DNA from: Gammaproteobacteria bacterium | Lineage (GTDB): Bacteria; Pseudomonadota; Gammaproteobacteria; GCA-002705445; GCA-002716945 | NCBI GenBank assembly: GCA_029246085.1 | Contig: JAQWOB010000037.1 | Coordinates: 1-48,679, forward strand | Length of the DNA: 48,679 nucleotides | Reading direction: 5' to 3' | Shown here: positions 1 to 9,761 of the stretch, one piece after another | Position numbering within the stretch: position 1 is the first letter of the stretch | Layout of the letters: each line of letters starts with the position of its first letter | The notes under the pieces: model-generated | Databases searched by the model: none | What the model was told of the DNA's origin: nothing | What the model saw: only the letters and a program-made list of their open reading frames with translations | Translations under genes and position numbers: made by a program

Positions 1-525
1 AAAGTCTCCTCTAATCCATAATGCTAAGGATTCTCCAACATATGGAATGGCACCAAATAAAGATATAATTACTTGAGCTCCCCAATATGACATTTGACCC
101 CATGGCAATAAATAGCCCATAAAAGCTTCTGCCATTAAAAGCACAAAAATAAGCATTCCAAAGAGCCATAAAAGCTCTCTAGGATTTTTATAAGAACCGT
201 ATAGCATAGCTCTAAACATGTGCAAGTAAATGACAACAAAAAAGAAAGATGCACCAGTTGAATGCATATATCTAATTAACCAGCCCCACTCCACATCTCT
301 CATTATATATTCAACAGATGCAAAAGCTTGAGCTGCATCTGGTTTATAATTTATTGTTAAGAAAATCCCAGTTACAATTTGTAATACAAATATAAATATA
401 GCTAAAGCACCAAAATAATAAAAGAAATTAAAGTTTTTTGGAGCATAATATTGTGATAAATGATTTTTAACAAAATTACTTACAGGCAGCCTTTCATCAA
501 TCCATGCCATCAACTTATTACTCAT
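1..525 (-). CDS. petB: Cytochrome b of the bc1 complex, partial (N-terminal 175 residues)
   Basis: The reading frame opens at ATG 525 and runs off the left edge without a stop, so the C-terminal part is missing and the ORF track does not list it. The translation begins MSNKLMAWIDERLPVSNFVK and contains the helix B histidine pair (YMHSTG...YLHMFR) that ligates the b hemes, followed by the GYLLPWGQMSYWG segment typical of cytochrome b; the second histidine pair lies outside the window. This is the membrane quinol-oxidising subunit of ubiquinol:cytochrome c reductase. Its start overlaps the Rieske stop as TAATG, so the two are translated as one operon. A cytochrome c1 gene would be expected next, beyond the edge. 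Confidence 0.95.
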   Translation of the reverse strand, partial: MSNKLMAWIDERLPVSNFVKNHLSQYYAPKNFNFFYYFGALAIFIFVLQIVTGIFLTINYKPDAAQAFASVEYIMRDVEWGWLIRYMHSTGASFFFVVIYLHMFRAMLYGSYKNPRELLWLFGMLIFVLLMAEAFMGYLLPWGQMSYWGAQVIISLFGAIPYVGESLALWIRGDF

Positions 526-1118
526 TAGCTTTTTTCTCCATCTTCGCCAACAATTATTTTATTATCTGATGCAAAATAATATGGAGGTACTTCTAAATTC
601 GAAGGTGCTGGCATAGATTTATGAACTCTACCAGATAAATCAAATTTCGAACCATGACAAGGACAAAAGAAACCTCCGTTCCAATCCAAACCTAACTCTG
701 CAGATTTAGCATTTGGTTTATATAAAGGGGAGCAACCTAGATGAGTGCATACACCTACCAAAACCAAAAATTCTGGATTGATAGATCTATACTTATTTTT
801 CGTGTAAATTGGCTGATGTTCTTCAAGAGATTTCGGATCACTTAAAACTTTATCATCTTCAAGGGTATTTTTAATCATTTCTTCAGTTCTTCTTACAACC
901 CATACTGGCTTACCTCTCCATTCAACAACTTTATAAGATCCAGGTCTTAATACTGATACATCTATTTCGATCGGAGCACCTGCAGCCTTTGCTTTTTCGC
1001 TTGGCGACATTGAAGATAAGAATGGGATGACAGCGAATATTCCACCTACCCCACCCATTACCTGGGTTAAGTTAGTCAGAAATTTTCTTCTGTTTGATGG
1101 TTTATTTGAGTCGCTCAT
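525..1118 (-). CDS. petA: Ubiquinol-cytochrome c reductase Rieske iron-sulfur subunit
   Basis: This 197-residue protein is the [2Fe-2S] subunit of the bc1 complex and passes electrons from quinol to cytochrome c1 on the periplasmic side. The two cluster boxes are intact: CTHLGC (C124, H126, with C129 for the disulfide) and CPCHGS (C152, H155, with C154). The N-terminus has a Tat-like NRRKFL motif followed by a hydrophobic anchor of about 20 residues, as usual for bacterial Rieske proteins. It precedes petB with a one-base overlap. The length fits the family. A 131-bp divergent spacer separates it from degS on the other strand and must hold both promoters. Confidence 0.97.
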   Translation of the reverse strand: MSDSNKPSNRRKFLTNLTQVMGGVGGIFAVIPFLSSMSPSEKAKAAGAPIEIDVSVLRPGSYKVVEWRGKPVWVVRRTEEMIKNTLEDDKVLSDPKSLEEHQPIYTKNKYRSINPEFLVLVGVCTHLGCSPLYKPNAKSAELGLDWNGGFFCPCHGSKFDLSGRVHKSMPAPSNLEVPPYYFASDNKIIVGEDGEKS

Positions 1119-1249
1119 CTATATCACAAAAAAGTTGGTATTTCTTAATCGCGTATATCGTATCATATATTTTATGAAGTGTCTTATAGTAATATATAAT
1201 ATACTTATTAATTATTTAATATATTGTTTTTTTAGGGGTAAATTAGCAG

Positions 1250-2317
1250 ATGAAAGAAATGCTTAGATATATGATTGTAGGAATAATAACTGCAGTAATA
1301 ATATATGTGCTTGCCCCCTATATATTTGGGAATCATATTGAAATAATAGAATCAAATAGCTATCCAATACAAAATAAAAATAATGGTTATGCTGGAGTAT
1401 TTCAAAAAGTTAATAAGTCTGTAGTCTCTATTTATACAAGGAAGTCTACAGTCAGAAATAATATATATTTTATAGATCCTAGAGAAAAGGCACTTATTAA
1501 AAAAGATTATTCTCCTTCCGGCCAAGGTTCTGGAGTTATTATTAGTAGCCAAGGCCATATAATTACTAACTTTCACGTAATTGCAGGCTCAAATGAAATC
1601 TTAATCAAAGACTATAATGGAGATGAATATGGTGCTGCTGTAATAGGGGTAGACCCACTGACAGACTTAGCAATATTAAAAATTGATAAAAATACTTCTC
1701 CAATCATGCTAGGTCAAATTAAAAATATTAATATTGGAGATATTGCTTTAGCAATAGGAAATCCATTAGGTGTTGGGCAAACTATAACCCTAGGTATTAT
1801 ATCTGCAACTGATAAAGAAGTTTCTCCTAATGCATATTCCTATCAAAGGTATGTTCAAACTGATGCTGCTATTAATCCCGGTAATTCTGGTGGGGCACTA
1901 GTAAACTCAAGTGGTGAATTAATTGGAATAAATACTGCAATAATTTCTATTTCTGGTGGTGCCGATGGTATTGGTTTTGCTATCCCAATTGACATTGTAA
2001 AATATGTTTTGAAAGAAATAATTGAAAATGGAGAAGTTATTCGAGGTTATGTCGGTATATCAGCTGAAATAAATTATAAAGGTATAGGCGTATTAGTTAA
2101 GGGTGTTCAACGAAATAGCCCAGCCTACCAAGGTGGCGTCAAAGAATATGATATTATTAAAAAAATAAATGGTAAAATTATTACTGAGATTAAAGAGGTT
2201 CAAAAAATAATTGGGATGCTTAAACCTGGGCAAAATTTATCAATGGAAGTCAAAAGAAACAAAAGTATAGTGAAAATAAATATTTTAGTTTCAAAAATGA
2301 ATTATAAAATAAGATAG
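1250..2317 (+). CDS. degS: DegS/AlgW-type periplasmic serine protease
   Basis: This is a 355-residue HtrA-family protease with one N-terminal membrane anchor (about residues 8-27), a trypsin-like domain and a single C-terminal PDZ domain (about 265-350). The catalytic triad is visible as H109 in TNFHVIAG, D139 in DPLTDLAIL and S213 in GNSGGAL. A single PDZ and a retained anchor point to DegS/AlgW, the protease that starts cleavage of the anti-sigma factor RseA when misfolded outer-membrane proteins appear, rather than to DegP. An AGGGG ribosome site lies about 10 bases before the ATG. It converges on hisD with one base between the stops; the same neighbourhood (algW beside his genes and murA) is known in Pseudomonas. 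Confidence 0.9.
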   Translation: MKEMLRYMIVGIITAVIIYVLAPYIFGNHIEIIESNSYPIQNKNNGYAGVFQKVNKSVVSIYTRKSTVRNNIYFIDPREKALIKKDYSPSGQGSGVIISSQGHIITNFHVIAGSNEILIKDYNGDEYGAAVIGVDPLTDLAILKIDKNTSPIMLGQIKNINIGDIALAIGNPLGVGQTITLGIISATDKEVSPNAYSYQRYVQTDAAINPGNSGGALVNSSGELIGINTAIISISGGADGIGFAIPIDIVKYVLKEIIENGEVIRGYVGISAEINYKGIGVLVKGVQRNSPAYQGGVKEYDIIKKINGKIITEIKEVQKIIGMLKPGQNLSMEVKRNKSIVKINILVSKMNYKIR

Positions 2318-2318
2318 T

Positions 2319-3617
2319 CTACTTATCTCTATATTTAGCAGAAAGCGCGTGTCCCTGTAAACCCTCGGATAAAGCCATAGATACAGATATTTTACTTAAC
2401 TCTATTGCTGTTTTTTTAGAAAGACTAATTAAGCTAGATCTCTTTTGAAAATCATAGACACCTAAAGGAGATGCAAATCTTGCTGAGCCAGAAGTTGGCA
2501 AAACATGATTAGGTCCTGCACAGTAATCTCCGAACACCTCAGGAGTATATTCCCCTAAAAATATTGCTCCTGCATTAGTAATTAATTTTAATAAATCTTT
2601 ATAATTTTTAGACATTATTTCTAAATGTTCTGGTGCAATATTATTTACAATAATCCCAATTTCTTTAATACTTTTAGTTTTAATATACATCCCTCTAGCA
2701 TTGAAGGATTTTGTAATAATATTTTTTCTAAGCATCGAGGGTAGAAGCTTTTCTACAGAATTATGAACATCATTAATTAATTTCATACTTGAGCTGATTA
2801 GAATGGGTTGAGCTAATTCATCATGTTCGGCTTGTGAGAATAAATCCATAGCAATCCAGTCTGGGTTATTTGATGAGTCGGCAATTATTACCACTTCCGA
2901 AGGGCCTGCAATATTATCAATGCCTACATCACCAAAAACGGCTTTCTTAGCTAAAGTTACATATATATTTCCTGGTCCAACAATTTTATCAACTTTGCCG
3001 ATAGATTTTGTTCCATATGCTAATGCTGCAATAGCATGGGCTCCTCCCATTCTCAGTATTGTATCAACACCACATAAATCAGCCGCAACAATTGCAAGAG
3101 CATGATCATCAATATTAGATATGGGACAAGCCATTATTATATTCTTAACACCTGCTATTTTAGCAGGGATTGTATTCATTAAAACAGTTGACGGGTACGA
3201 GGCTTTTCCGGCAGGAACATAGATTCCAACAGTTTCAATCGGAGTAACCTTTTCTCCTAAAATAGAGCCATCTTTTTTACTCATCCAGCTTGAAGATTTT
3301 TGTTTTTTAGAAAAATCACGAATTCTTTTTATAGATTTCTTTAAGCTAGTAAGTTGTAATTTGTCTATGCACTTATACGCTTTCTTAATCTCATTAGGAG
3401 TGATTACAATTTTTTTAATATTTTTAATGTTATAATCATCAAATTTTCTGATGAAACGAACTAGTGAATTATCACCATTTTCTCTTATATCGGATATTAT
3501 TTCGTCAACATTATTCTGAACTTTTTTGTTTATATTATTATTAATCCTAATTCTTTTTAAAATTTTTTTTTCAAAATATTTATCGGATGTATCGACTCTT
3601 AGTGGATTAATTTTCAT
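2319..3617 (-). CDS. hisD: Histidinol dehydrogenase
   Basis: HisD catalyses the last two oxidations of histidine synthesis, L-histidinol to L-histidine with NAD+. The 432-residue length is typical. Family signatures are present: the IAGPSEVV segment, the zinc-site region [11 protein letters not shown], the catalytic Glu-His in APEHLE, and the C-terminal [12 protein letters not shown] motif. Its ATG overlaps the aroG stop as ATGA, so it is the last gene of the murA-hisG-aroG-hisD transcription unit. No hisC follows as it does in Pseudomonas; the next gene is convergent. Confidence 0.97.
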   Translation of the reverse strand: MKINPLRVDTSDKYFEKKILKRIRINNNINKKVQNNVDEIISDIRENGDNSLVRFIRKFDDYNIKNIKKIVITPNEIKKAYKCIDKLQLTSLKKSIKRIRDFSKKQKSSSWMSKKDGSILGEKVTPIETVGIYVPAGKASYPSTVLMNTIPAKIAGVKNIIMACPISNIDDHALAIVAADLCGVDTILRMGGAHAIAALAYGTKSIGKVDKIVGPGNIYVTLAKKAVFGDVGIDNIAGPSEVVIIADSSNNPDWIAMDLFSQAEHDELAQPILISSSMKLINDVHNSVEKLLPSMLRKNIITKSFNARGMYIKTKSIKEIGIIVNNIAPEHLEIMSKNYKDLLKLITNAGAIFLGEYTPEVFGDYCAGPNHVLPTSGSARFASPLGVYDFQKRSSLISLSKKTAIELSKISVSMALSEGLQGHALSAKYRDK

Positions 3618-4675
3618 GATAAATTTCTTTTACTAATAGCGCTATCTAGCACTTCAATTAACTCTTCAGTTTCACCCCATCCTATGCATGCATCCGTGAT
3701 ACTTTGACCATACACCAAGTTATCTTTCTTCCCAATATCCTGTCTACCTTCAACTAAATTACTCTCAAGCATAATTCCACATATTGAATCATTGCCTTGT
3801 GAAATTTGACCAGCTATATCTTTAATAACTATTTTCTGCTTAGTATGGTCTTTTTGACTATTAGCATGACTTGCATCAATCATAATATTATTTGGGAGTT
3901 CATTCTTTACTAATAAACTAGAAACATCTGAAACATCTTCCTGTTGATAATTAATTTTTTTACCGCCACGCAATATTATATGACAATCCTTGTTTCCTGT
4001 TGTTGAGAAAATTGCTGACTTGCCCTCTTTGGTAACAGATAAGAAATTATGTGCTTTACTAGCAGCTTTAATTGCATCAATTGCTATTTGAATACTACCA
4101 TTAGTACCATTTTTAAAACCCACAGGACAAGATAAGCCTGATGCTAATTCTCGATGACTCTGACTTTCTGTTGTTCTTGCACCTATTGCACCCCAACAGA
4201 TGACATCAGAAATATATTGCGGGCTAACAAGATCTAGGTATTCATGCCCAGCAGGTATTCCTGATTCTGCTAAATCAATTAATAATTTTCTGGCAATTTG
4301 AATACCTTTATTTATATCAAAGCTATTATCAAGATCTGGATCATTAATCAAACCCTTCCATCCGATAACTGTTCTAGGTTTTTCAAAATATACTCTCATG
4401 ATAATAAGAATATTTTTTTCTACCTTTTTTTTAATATCTAATAATTTTTTAGCATATTCATGGGCAGAGTTAACATCATGAATTGAACATGGTCCGACAA
4501 TTAAAAGCAATCTTTTATCTTTCCCATTAAGTATATTTATGATGTCCGACCTCGTCTTCACAACTGTGCTAATAGCACCTTCTGTCATTGGCAGTTGTTC
4601 TATTAATTTACTAGGTGATATCAATTCCTTCATCGAAGAAATCTTTAAATCATCTGTTAACTTACTTATAGTCAT
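3614..4675 (-). CDS. aroG: 3-deoxy-7-phosphoheptulonate (DAHP) synthase, class I
   Basis: This enzyme condenses phosphoenolpyruvate with erythrose 4-phosphate, the first step of the shikimate pathway. The 353-residue sequence follows the E. coli AroF/G/H pattern throughout: GPCSIHD, RVYFEKPRT, GWKGLINDP, IGARTTESQ(S)HR, GFKNGT and DASHANS. I cannot tell which amino acid inhibits it. It is sandwiched between hisG and hisD with ATGA overlaps on both sides, which makes it a bona fide operon member translated by coupling. The aroG symbol is generic; aroF or aroH are equally possible names. Confidence 0.95.
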   Translation of the reverse strand: MTISKLTDDLKISSMKELISPSKLIEQLPMTEGAISTVVKTRSDIINILNGKDKRLLLIVGPCSIHDVNSAHEYAKKLLDIKKKVEKNILIIMRVYFEKPRTVIGWKGLINDPDLDNSFDINKGIQIARKLLIDLAESGIPAGHEYLDLVSPQYISDVICWGAIGARTTESQSHRELASGLSCPVGFKNGTNGSIQIAIDAIKAASKAHNFLSVTKEGKSAIFSTTGNKDCHIILRGGKKINYQQEDVSDVSSLLVKNELPNNIMIDASHANSQKDHTKQKIVIKDIAGQISQGNDSICGIMLESNLVEGRQDIGKKDNLVYGQSITDACIGWGETEELIEVLDSAISKRNLS

Positions 4676-5295
4676 TCTTGGCCCAGGTTTAGTGTTTTAA
4701 AAAACTGATTAATTTGTTCCCTATTAACTTTATATGAAGTTTTGTTTACAATTAATACAGATGAAATATTCTCAATAGTCTCTATCTCAACAAGACCATT
4801 TTGCTTTAATGTTTGCCCTGATTCAACAAGATCAACTATTACATCAGACATACCAAGCACAGAAGCTAATTCTATTGACCCATAAAGCTTTAGTACAGAA
4901 CATGGAAAACCTTTGCTTTGGAAATATTTTTTTGTGATTGATGGGTACTTTGTTGCAACCTTCATGTTATTCATTATCTTGGCACCTTTTTTCCCAGCAA
5001 CTACAAGCCTGCAGGCAGCAATATTCAAATCCTTAACTCTCAAATGATTACTTAAATCAGTTTCTAATAGCGTATCTTTCCCAACAACCCCAAAATCAAC
5101 CTTCCCTGATTCAATATAAATAGGAACATCACTTGCTCTAACAATTATAATACTTAAGTTCTTATAATTAGTTTCAAAAATAAGTTTTCTAGACTTGAAT
5201 GGAGACTCTTTGCACTCTATTCCTGATAACTTTAAAATTTTTAGAGCTTCCTCTAGAATCCTTCCCTTTGATATTGCTAATAATAATTTCTTCAT
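4672..5295 (-). CDS. hisG: ATP phosphoribosyltransferase, short form
   Basis: HisG joins ATP and PRPP in the first committed step of histidine synthesis. The protein starts MKKLLLAISKGRILEEAL and contains the PRPP-binding region (VIVDLVESGQTLKQNGL). I prefer the ATG at 5295 (207 residues) to the GTG at 5307 in the ORF track, because GAGTGGA sits at a workable distance upstream of the ATG and the family starts at this point. At this length it is the short form, which in known organisms needs the HisZ regulatory subunit; no hisZ is in the window. It overlaps aroG by ATGA. Confidence 0.93.
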   Translation of the reverse strand: MKKLLLAISKGRILEEALKILKLSGIECKESPFKSRKLIFETNYKNLSIIIVRASDVPIYIESGKVDFGVVGKDTLLETDLSNHLRVKDLNIAACRLVVAGKKGAKIMNNMKVATKYPSITKKYFQSKGFPCSVLKLYGSIELASVLGMSDVIVDLVESGQTLKQNGLVEIETIENISSVLIVNKTSYKVNREQINQFFKTLNLGQE

Positions 5296-5314
5296 TTTAA
5301 TATCCACTCATCAT

Positions 5315-6577
5315 TTACATAGGGACTCTATGTATATCAGCCCCAAGTTGTCGTAATTTCTCTTCTATACAGTCATATCCTCTATCTATATGATATATTC
5401 TTTCAATCTCTGTCGTACCTGTAGCTGCTAATCCAGCCAATATTAAACTTGCAGAAGCTCTGAGGTCGGTAGCCATTACTGAAGCACCAACAAGTTCTTC
5501 TTTACCTGATATTATTGCACAATTTTGCTCTAATCTAATATCTGCACCCATTCTAGTCATTTCTTGTACATGCATAAAGCGATTTTCAAAGATATTTTCT
5601 TTAATAATACTGATGCCTTTTGCAACTGTGTTTAAAGCTGTCAACTGAGCTTGCATATCGGTAGGGAAAAGTGGGTAAGCTCCAGTTTCAATATCTACTG
5701 ATACTGGTCTTTTCCCTTTCATGTCTAAGGTTACAGAAGTTTCCGTTGTAGTGACATGCGCACCAGAATCTCTAAGCTTTTCTATAATTGTGTTTACATG
5801 AGCAGAGATTGTATTTTTGACAGTAACATGCCCTCCGGTTATAGCAGCTGCAACTAGAAACGTTCCTGTTTCGATTCTGTCTGGTAATGCTGTATAAGAT
5901 ACTCCTCTCAACTCTTCAACTCCATTAATCTCAATTACATCTGTGCCTTGGCCAGTAATTGATGCTCCCATCTTATTTAAAAAATTCGCGAGATCAACAA
6001 CTTCAGGCTCTCTTGCTGCATTGGAAATAATTGTTTTGCCTTCAGCGAGCGTTGATGCCATTAATATATTTTCTGTTCCGGTTACGGTTATTTTTGGGAA
6101 CCTTATGTCTGTTCCAATTAATTTTTTGCTCGATGCAGATATATATCCATTATCTATATTTATAGAAGCTCCCATTTGACTTAAAGCATCAAGATGCATC
6201 TCTACTGGTCTTGTGCCAATTGCGCAACCTCCAGGTAATGAAACTTTTGCAGACCCAAATTTTGATAATAATGGACCCAGAACTAAAATTGATGACCGCA
6301 TAGTTTTCACTAAATTATATGGCGCATAAAAGTTATCAATTGTAGAAGGATCTAATTGAATATCCATATTATCATCTAAGGTGACACTTACACCCATTTG
6401 ACGTAATAATCTTACAGTTGTGGTGACATCATGAAGATGGGGGATATTTTTTAGAGTCACACTGCTATTTGAAGCCATAACAGATGCGCATAACATTGGT
6501 AGCACAGCATTTTTGGCTCCTGAAACAGATACTTCACCATTTAATACTACTCTGCCCTTTATAATTAATTTATCCAT
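5315..6577 (-). CDS. murA: UDP-N-acetylglucosamine 1-carboxyvinyltransferase
   Basis: MurA adds enolpyruvate from PEP to UDP-GlcNAc, the first committed step of peptidoglycan synthesis, in the cytoplasm. The 420-residue length is standard. The active-site cysteine is present in [10 protein letters not shown] (C118), so the enzyme should be fosfomycin-sensitive by the usual criterion, and the substrate lysine lies in SGAKNAVLP. It is the first gene of the minus-strand unit with hisG, aroG and hisD, an extension of the murA-hisG-hisD order known in gammaproteobacteria. A 60-bp divergent spacer separates it from the RND exporter. Confidence 0.97.
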   Translation of the reverse strand: MDKLIIKGRVVLNGEVSVSGAKNAVLPMLCASVMASNSSVTLKNIPHLHDVTTTVRLLRQMGVSVTLDDNMDIQLDPSTIDNFYAPYNLVKTMRSSILVLGPLLSKFGSAKVSLPGGCAIGTRPVEMHLDALSQMGASINIDNGYISASSKKLIGTDIRFPKITVTGTENILMASTLAEGKTIISNAAREPEVVDLANFLNKMGASITGQGTDVIEINGVEELRGVSYTALPDRIETGTFLVAAAITGGHVTVKNTISAHVNTIIEKLRDSGAHVTTTETSVTLDMKGKRPVSVDIETGAYPLFPTDMQAQLTALNTVAKGISIIKENIFENRFMHVQEMTRMGADIRLEQNCAIISGKEELVGASVMATDLRASASLILAGLAATGTTEIERIYHIDRGYDCIEEKLRQLGADIHRVPM

Positions 6578-6637
6578 AATTTATCTTTTAAAAAGTTCTA
6601 TGATTCGATATTCTAAAATCATATAAAGAATAATGCC

Positions 6638-9097
6638 ATGATTAAGAATATTTCACACATATATTTACATTTGATCTTAACAAATCCTAAAAGAGTGCTT
6701 CTCGTAATGCTTCTAGTGTTAATGAGTATGTTGTCATTTTCTGCAAATTTTAAACTTGATGCCTCTGCTGACTCGTTAATACTTGAAAATGATAAAGATC
6801 TTCTAACCTATAAGGATATAGTTGAAAGATATTCAACTCAAGAATTTATCATAATGACATATACGCCGAAGCAAGGAAAAATCTTTGATGTAAATAACTT
6901 ATTGTTAATTAAAAATTTGAAAGAAAAACTTTTATCTATAAAAAACATATCATCAGTTATATCAATAATTGATATTCCTCTCGTAAAAAGCTCTGAGATG
7001 CCTTTAATAGAAATGGCTAATAATGTTCCAACTATATTTTCTGATGGAATTGATATCATTAAAGCAGAAGATGAAATACTTAATAGTCCGATATATAAAG
7101 ATCTAATTATTAGTGATGACGGGGAAACAACCGCTATACAGATAAACTTAAATAAAAATGATGCTCTAGTATCCTTGAATAATCAAAAAAGAGAATTAAC
7201 TGAAAAAAGAAAATATCATGACATATCATCGAAAGAATTAATCAAGCTTGAGGAAATAACTAAGAGTTATATAGAAATAAAAGAAACTCATGGGCAAGAA
7301 ATACATAACTTGCTTAAGTCAGTACGATTAATTCAAAATCAATTTTCAGAAAAGCATAATGTTGAGTTAAGAATCGGAGGAATACCAATGATTGCTGATG
7401 ATATGATTATATATGTTAAAAATGATTTAATTAATTTTGGTATTGGTGTCTTCTTTTTTATAGTAGTAACTTTAATAATTATTTTTAGAGAATTTAGATG
7501 GGTTATGTTACCAATAGCAAGTTGTATCTATGCTGTTTTATTTATGATTGGTTTGCTTGGTTTATTAAACTGGCAAGTAACTGTAATTTCTTCAAATTTT
7601 ATTTCTCTCATGTTAATTCTAACTTTATCAATGAATATTCATTTAATAGTTAGATATAAACAACTGAGTTCATCTTGTATAAATCAATATGATGCTATTA
7701 GCATGACAACATGTCAGATGGTAAGACCATGCTTATATACAGCTTTAACTACGATAGTAGCATTTGCTTCCCTGATCTTTAGTGATATCAAGCCTGTAAT
7801 TGATTTTGGTTATATGATGACATTTGGTTTAGTAGTCACATTCATAACATCATTTATTCTGCTACCATCGATATTGCTACTATTAAAAAAAGTTGAAATG
7901 CATCAACATAATAATAGTCAGTTTTGGTTTACAAAATTCCTCGCTAATTTAACACTCAATAAAGGGAAATATATTCTATTTATTACGTTTACTATTTTAC
8001 TATCAACAATCTATGGTGTTTCTCAATTACGCGTTGAAAACAGCTTTATTAATTATTTTAAATCTAATACAGAGATTTACAAAGGAATGAAGCAGATAGA
8101 TGAAAAATTAGGTGGAACTACTCCGCTTGATATAATTATTAAATTTGAGGATTCAGTGCAAGCTTCCAGCGATGATGAATTTGGAGATGGTTTGCTAGAT
8201 GATGATTCGGATCCAGAGTCCCAATGGTTCACAGTTAAAAAAATAAATAAAATAAAGAAGGTTCATGATTATTTAGATTCACTTCCAGAAATAGGGAAGG
8301 TATTATCACTTGCATCAACCATTAGAGTAGCTGAACAATTAAATAGAAATGAAGAATTAAATAGCATGGAGATGGCATTACTCTATAAAAGAGTTCCCGC
8401 AGAAGTTAAAAGCATGGCTATCAGTCCATACATCTCAATAGAAGACAATGAAGCTAGGATCAGCGCAAGAATATTGGACTCGCAAGATGATCTTAGACGA
8501 AATGATTTAATTAATAAAATTAAATATGACATGGAAGAGAAATTAAATTTTAAAAAAGAATCTTATTTCTTAACTGGTATACTCATATTATATAATAATA
8601 TGCTGCAAAGCTTATTCGATTCACAAATATTGTCCTTAGGGTTTGTCATGGCAGGTATTTTTCTTATGTTTATGGTTTTATTCAAGTCTGTGATGCTATC
8701 TATTATAGGTATAATACCAAATCTATTAGCGGCAACCTTTGTATTGGGTTTAATGGGATTAATTAATCTTCCATTGGACATGATGACCATCACTATAGCG
8801 GCTATCGCAATTGGTATTGCAGTAGATAATAGCATTCACTATATATATAGATTTAGAGAAGAATACGAGTCTACAAAAGATTATAAATTATCGCTATATA
8901 AATCACATAACAGCATAGGTAGGGCAATTTTTTTCACAAGCATTACAATAATATTTGGCTTTTCTATACTAGTTCTATCTAATTTTGTTCCCACAATAAT
9001 ATTTGGATTATTAACAGGGTTGGCAATGCTAGTTGCCTTATTGGCTGTTTTAACACTTTTGCCAAAATTGATTATATCGTTTAAACCATTTAAGTAA
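6638..9097 (+). CDS. RND/MMPL-family exporter, probable lipid transporter
   Basis: This 819-residue protein has the RND layout: a first membrane helix (about 18-35), a large periplasmic loop, five or six helices (about 265-430), a second helix and loop, and a final helix bundle (about 665-815). The conserved GIAVDNSIHYIYRF segment near the C-terminus is characteristic of the MMPL/HpnN branch. The second loop carries an acid-rich stretch (DDEFGDGLLDDDSDPE). It lies next to mlaC and mlaA, and in other bacteria such RND proteins with MlaC-like partners move hopanoids or other lipids to the outer membrane. A lipid substrate is inference from context. Confidence 0.85.
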   Translation: MIKNISHIYLHLILTNPKRVLLVMLLVLMSMLSFSANFKLDASADSLILENDKDLLTYKDIVERYSTQEFIIMTYTPKQGKIFDVNNLLLIKNLKEKLLSIKNISSVISIIDIPLVKSSEMPLIEMANNVPTIFSDGIDIIKAEDEILNSPIYKDLIISDDGETTAIQINLNKNDALVSLNNQKRELTEKRKYHDISSKELIKLEEITKSYIEIKETHGQEIHNLLKSVRLIQNQFSEKHNVELRIGGIPMIADDMIIYVKNDLINFGIGVFFFIVVTLIIIFREFRWVMLPIASCIYAVLFMIGLLGLLNWQVTVISSNFISLMLILTLSMNIHLIVRYKQLSSSCINQYDAISMTTCQMVRPCLYTALTTIVAFASLIFSDIKPVIDFGYMMTFGLVVTFITSFILLPSILLLLKKVEMHQHNNSQFWFTKFLANLTLNKGKYILFITFTILLSTIYGVSQLRVENSFINYFKSNTEIYKGMKQIDEKLGGTTPLDIIIKFEDSVQASSDDEFGDGLLDDDSDPESQWFTVKKINKIKKVHDYLDSLPEIGKVLSLASTIRVAEQLNRNEELNSMEMALLYKRVPAEVKSMAISPYISIEDNEARISARILDSQDDLRRNDLINKIKYDMEEKLNFKKESYFLTGILILYNNMLQSLFDSQILSLGFVMAGIFLMFMVLFKSVMLSIIGIIPNLLAATFVLGLMGLINLPLDMMTITIAAIAIGIAVDNSIHYIYRFREEYESTKDYKLSLYKSHNSIGRAIFFTSITIIFGFSILVLSNFVPTIIFGLLTGLAMLVALLAVLTLLPKLIISFKPFK

Positions 9098-9110
9098 AAA
9101 AACAAGAAAC

Positions 9111-9701
9111 TCAACCTTTCTCTTCAAGGCTATCTATTAATGAGGTGATTCCGTGAACATCTACATGATTTTGGAAATCAGACCGATAGTTTCTCAACAA
9201 ACTTATACCATCTATTGAAATATCAAAAACTTTCCATTCATTGGATTTATTCAGTTTAAGCCTATAATTTACTGCAATCTGCCCTTCTGATAATAAGTAA
9301 ATTGATTTAACTTTAGCTATATCAGGCCTTTCCCCTTCAATATAAGGTATGAATTTAATCTTCTCCCCATCAAATGCTGTAAATGACTTCATATAGGTTT
9401 TAACCATTAGTCCTCTAAAAGCAAGGATGAATTTATTCTTCTGATAGCTATTTATTGAAAGCCAGATTTTCTTACCTAGTACTATTTTTGACATTAACTG
9501 TATATCAAGTTTTGGGACAATTAGCTCATCTACTTTAGCCTGCAGAAAATTCTCGTCATTTTCCAAAGTTTCTTTATTTTCTGAAATAAATAATGCTACC
9601 TCTCTAACACTTTTCTTTAAAAAAAAATCTGGAGTATCTCCAGCATAAGCTGCAATAGAAAAAAACAAGGAAATTGTAATTATGTATTTAATAATTTTCA
9701 T
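9111..9701 (-). CDS. mlaC: MlaC-type periplasmic phospholipid-binding protein
   Basis: MlaC (Ttg2D/Tgt2 family) carries phospholipid across the periplasm between the outer-membrane MlaA complex and an inner-membrane transporter. The 197-residue sequence MKIIKYIITISLFFSIAAYA is a clear signal peptide, followed by a family-like body (AKVDELIVPKLDIQLMSKIVLGKKIW). I start it at ATG 9701, not the ORF-track start at 9773, because the signal peptide begins there and the longer version would overlap mlaA's leader. It is divergent from mlaA with a 60-bp spacer and convergent with the RND gene. The mlaFED(B) genes are not in the window. Confidence 0.88.
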   Translation of the reverse strand: MKIIKYIITISLFFSIAAYAGDTPDFFLKKSVREVALFISENKETLENDENFLQAKVDELIVPKLDIQLMSKIVLGKKIWLSINSYQKNKFILAFRGLMVKTYMKSFTAFDGEKIKFIPYIEGERPDIAKVKSIYLLSEGQIAVNYRLKLNKSNEWKVFDISIDGISLLRNYRSDFQNHVDVHGITSLIDSLEEKG

Positions 9702-9761
9702 AGATATATGTATACTGTACATATTATATAAAATTATTAAATACATGACAAAGCAAATATT

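Noticed and set aside
1027-1266. Plus-strand ORF of 79 residues overlapping petA and the degS start
   Set aside because: It is antisense to the Rieske gene, and its composition is that of translated AT-rich spacer; no motif or ribosome site supports it.
2300-2340. Possible terminator between degS and hisD
   Set aside because: The pairing AAGATAG/CTTATCT does not form a consistent stem when checked base by base.
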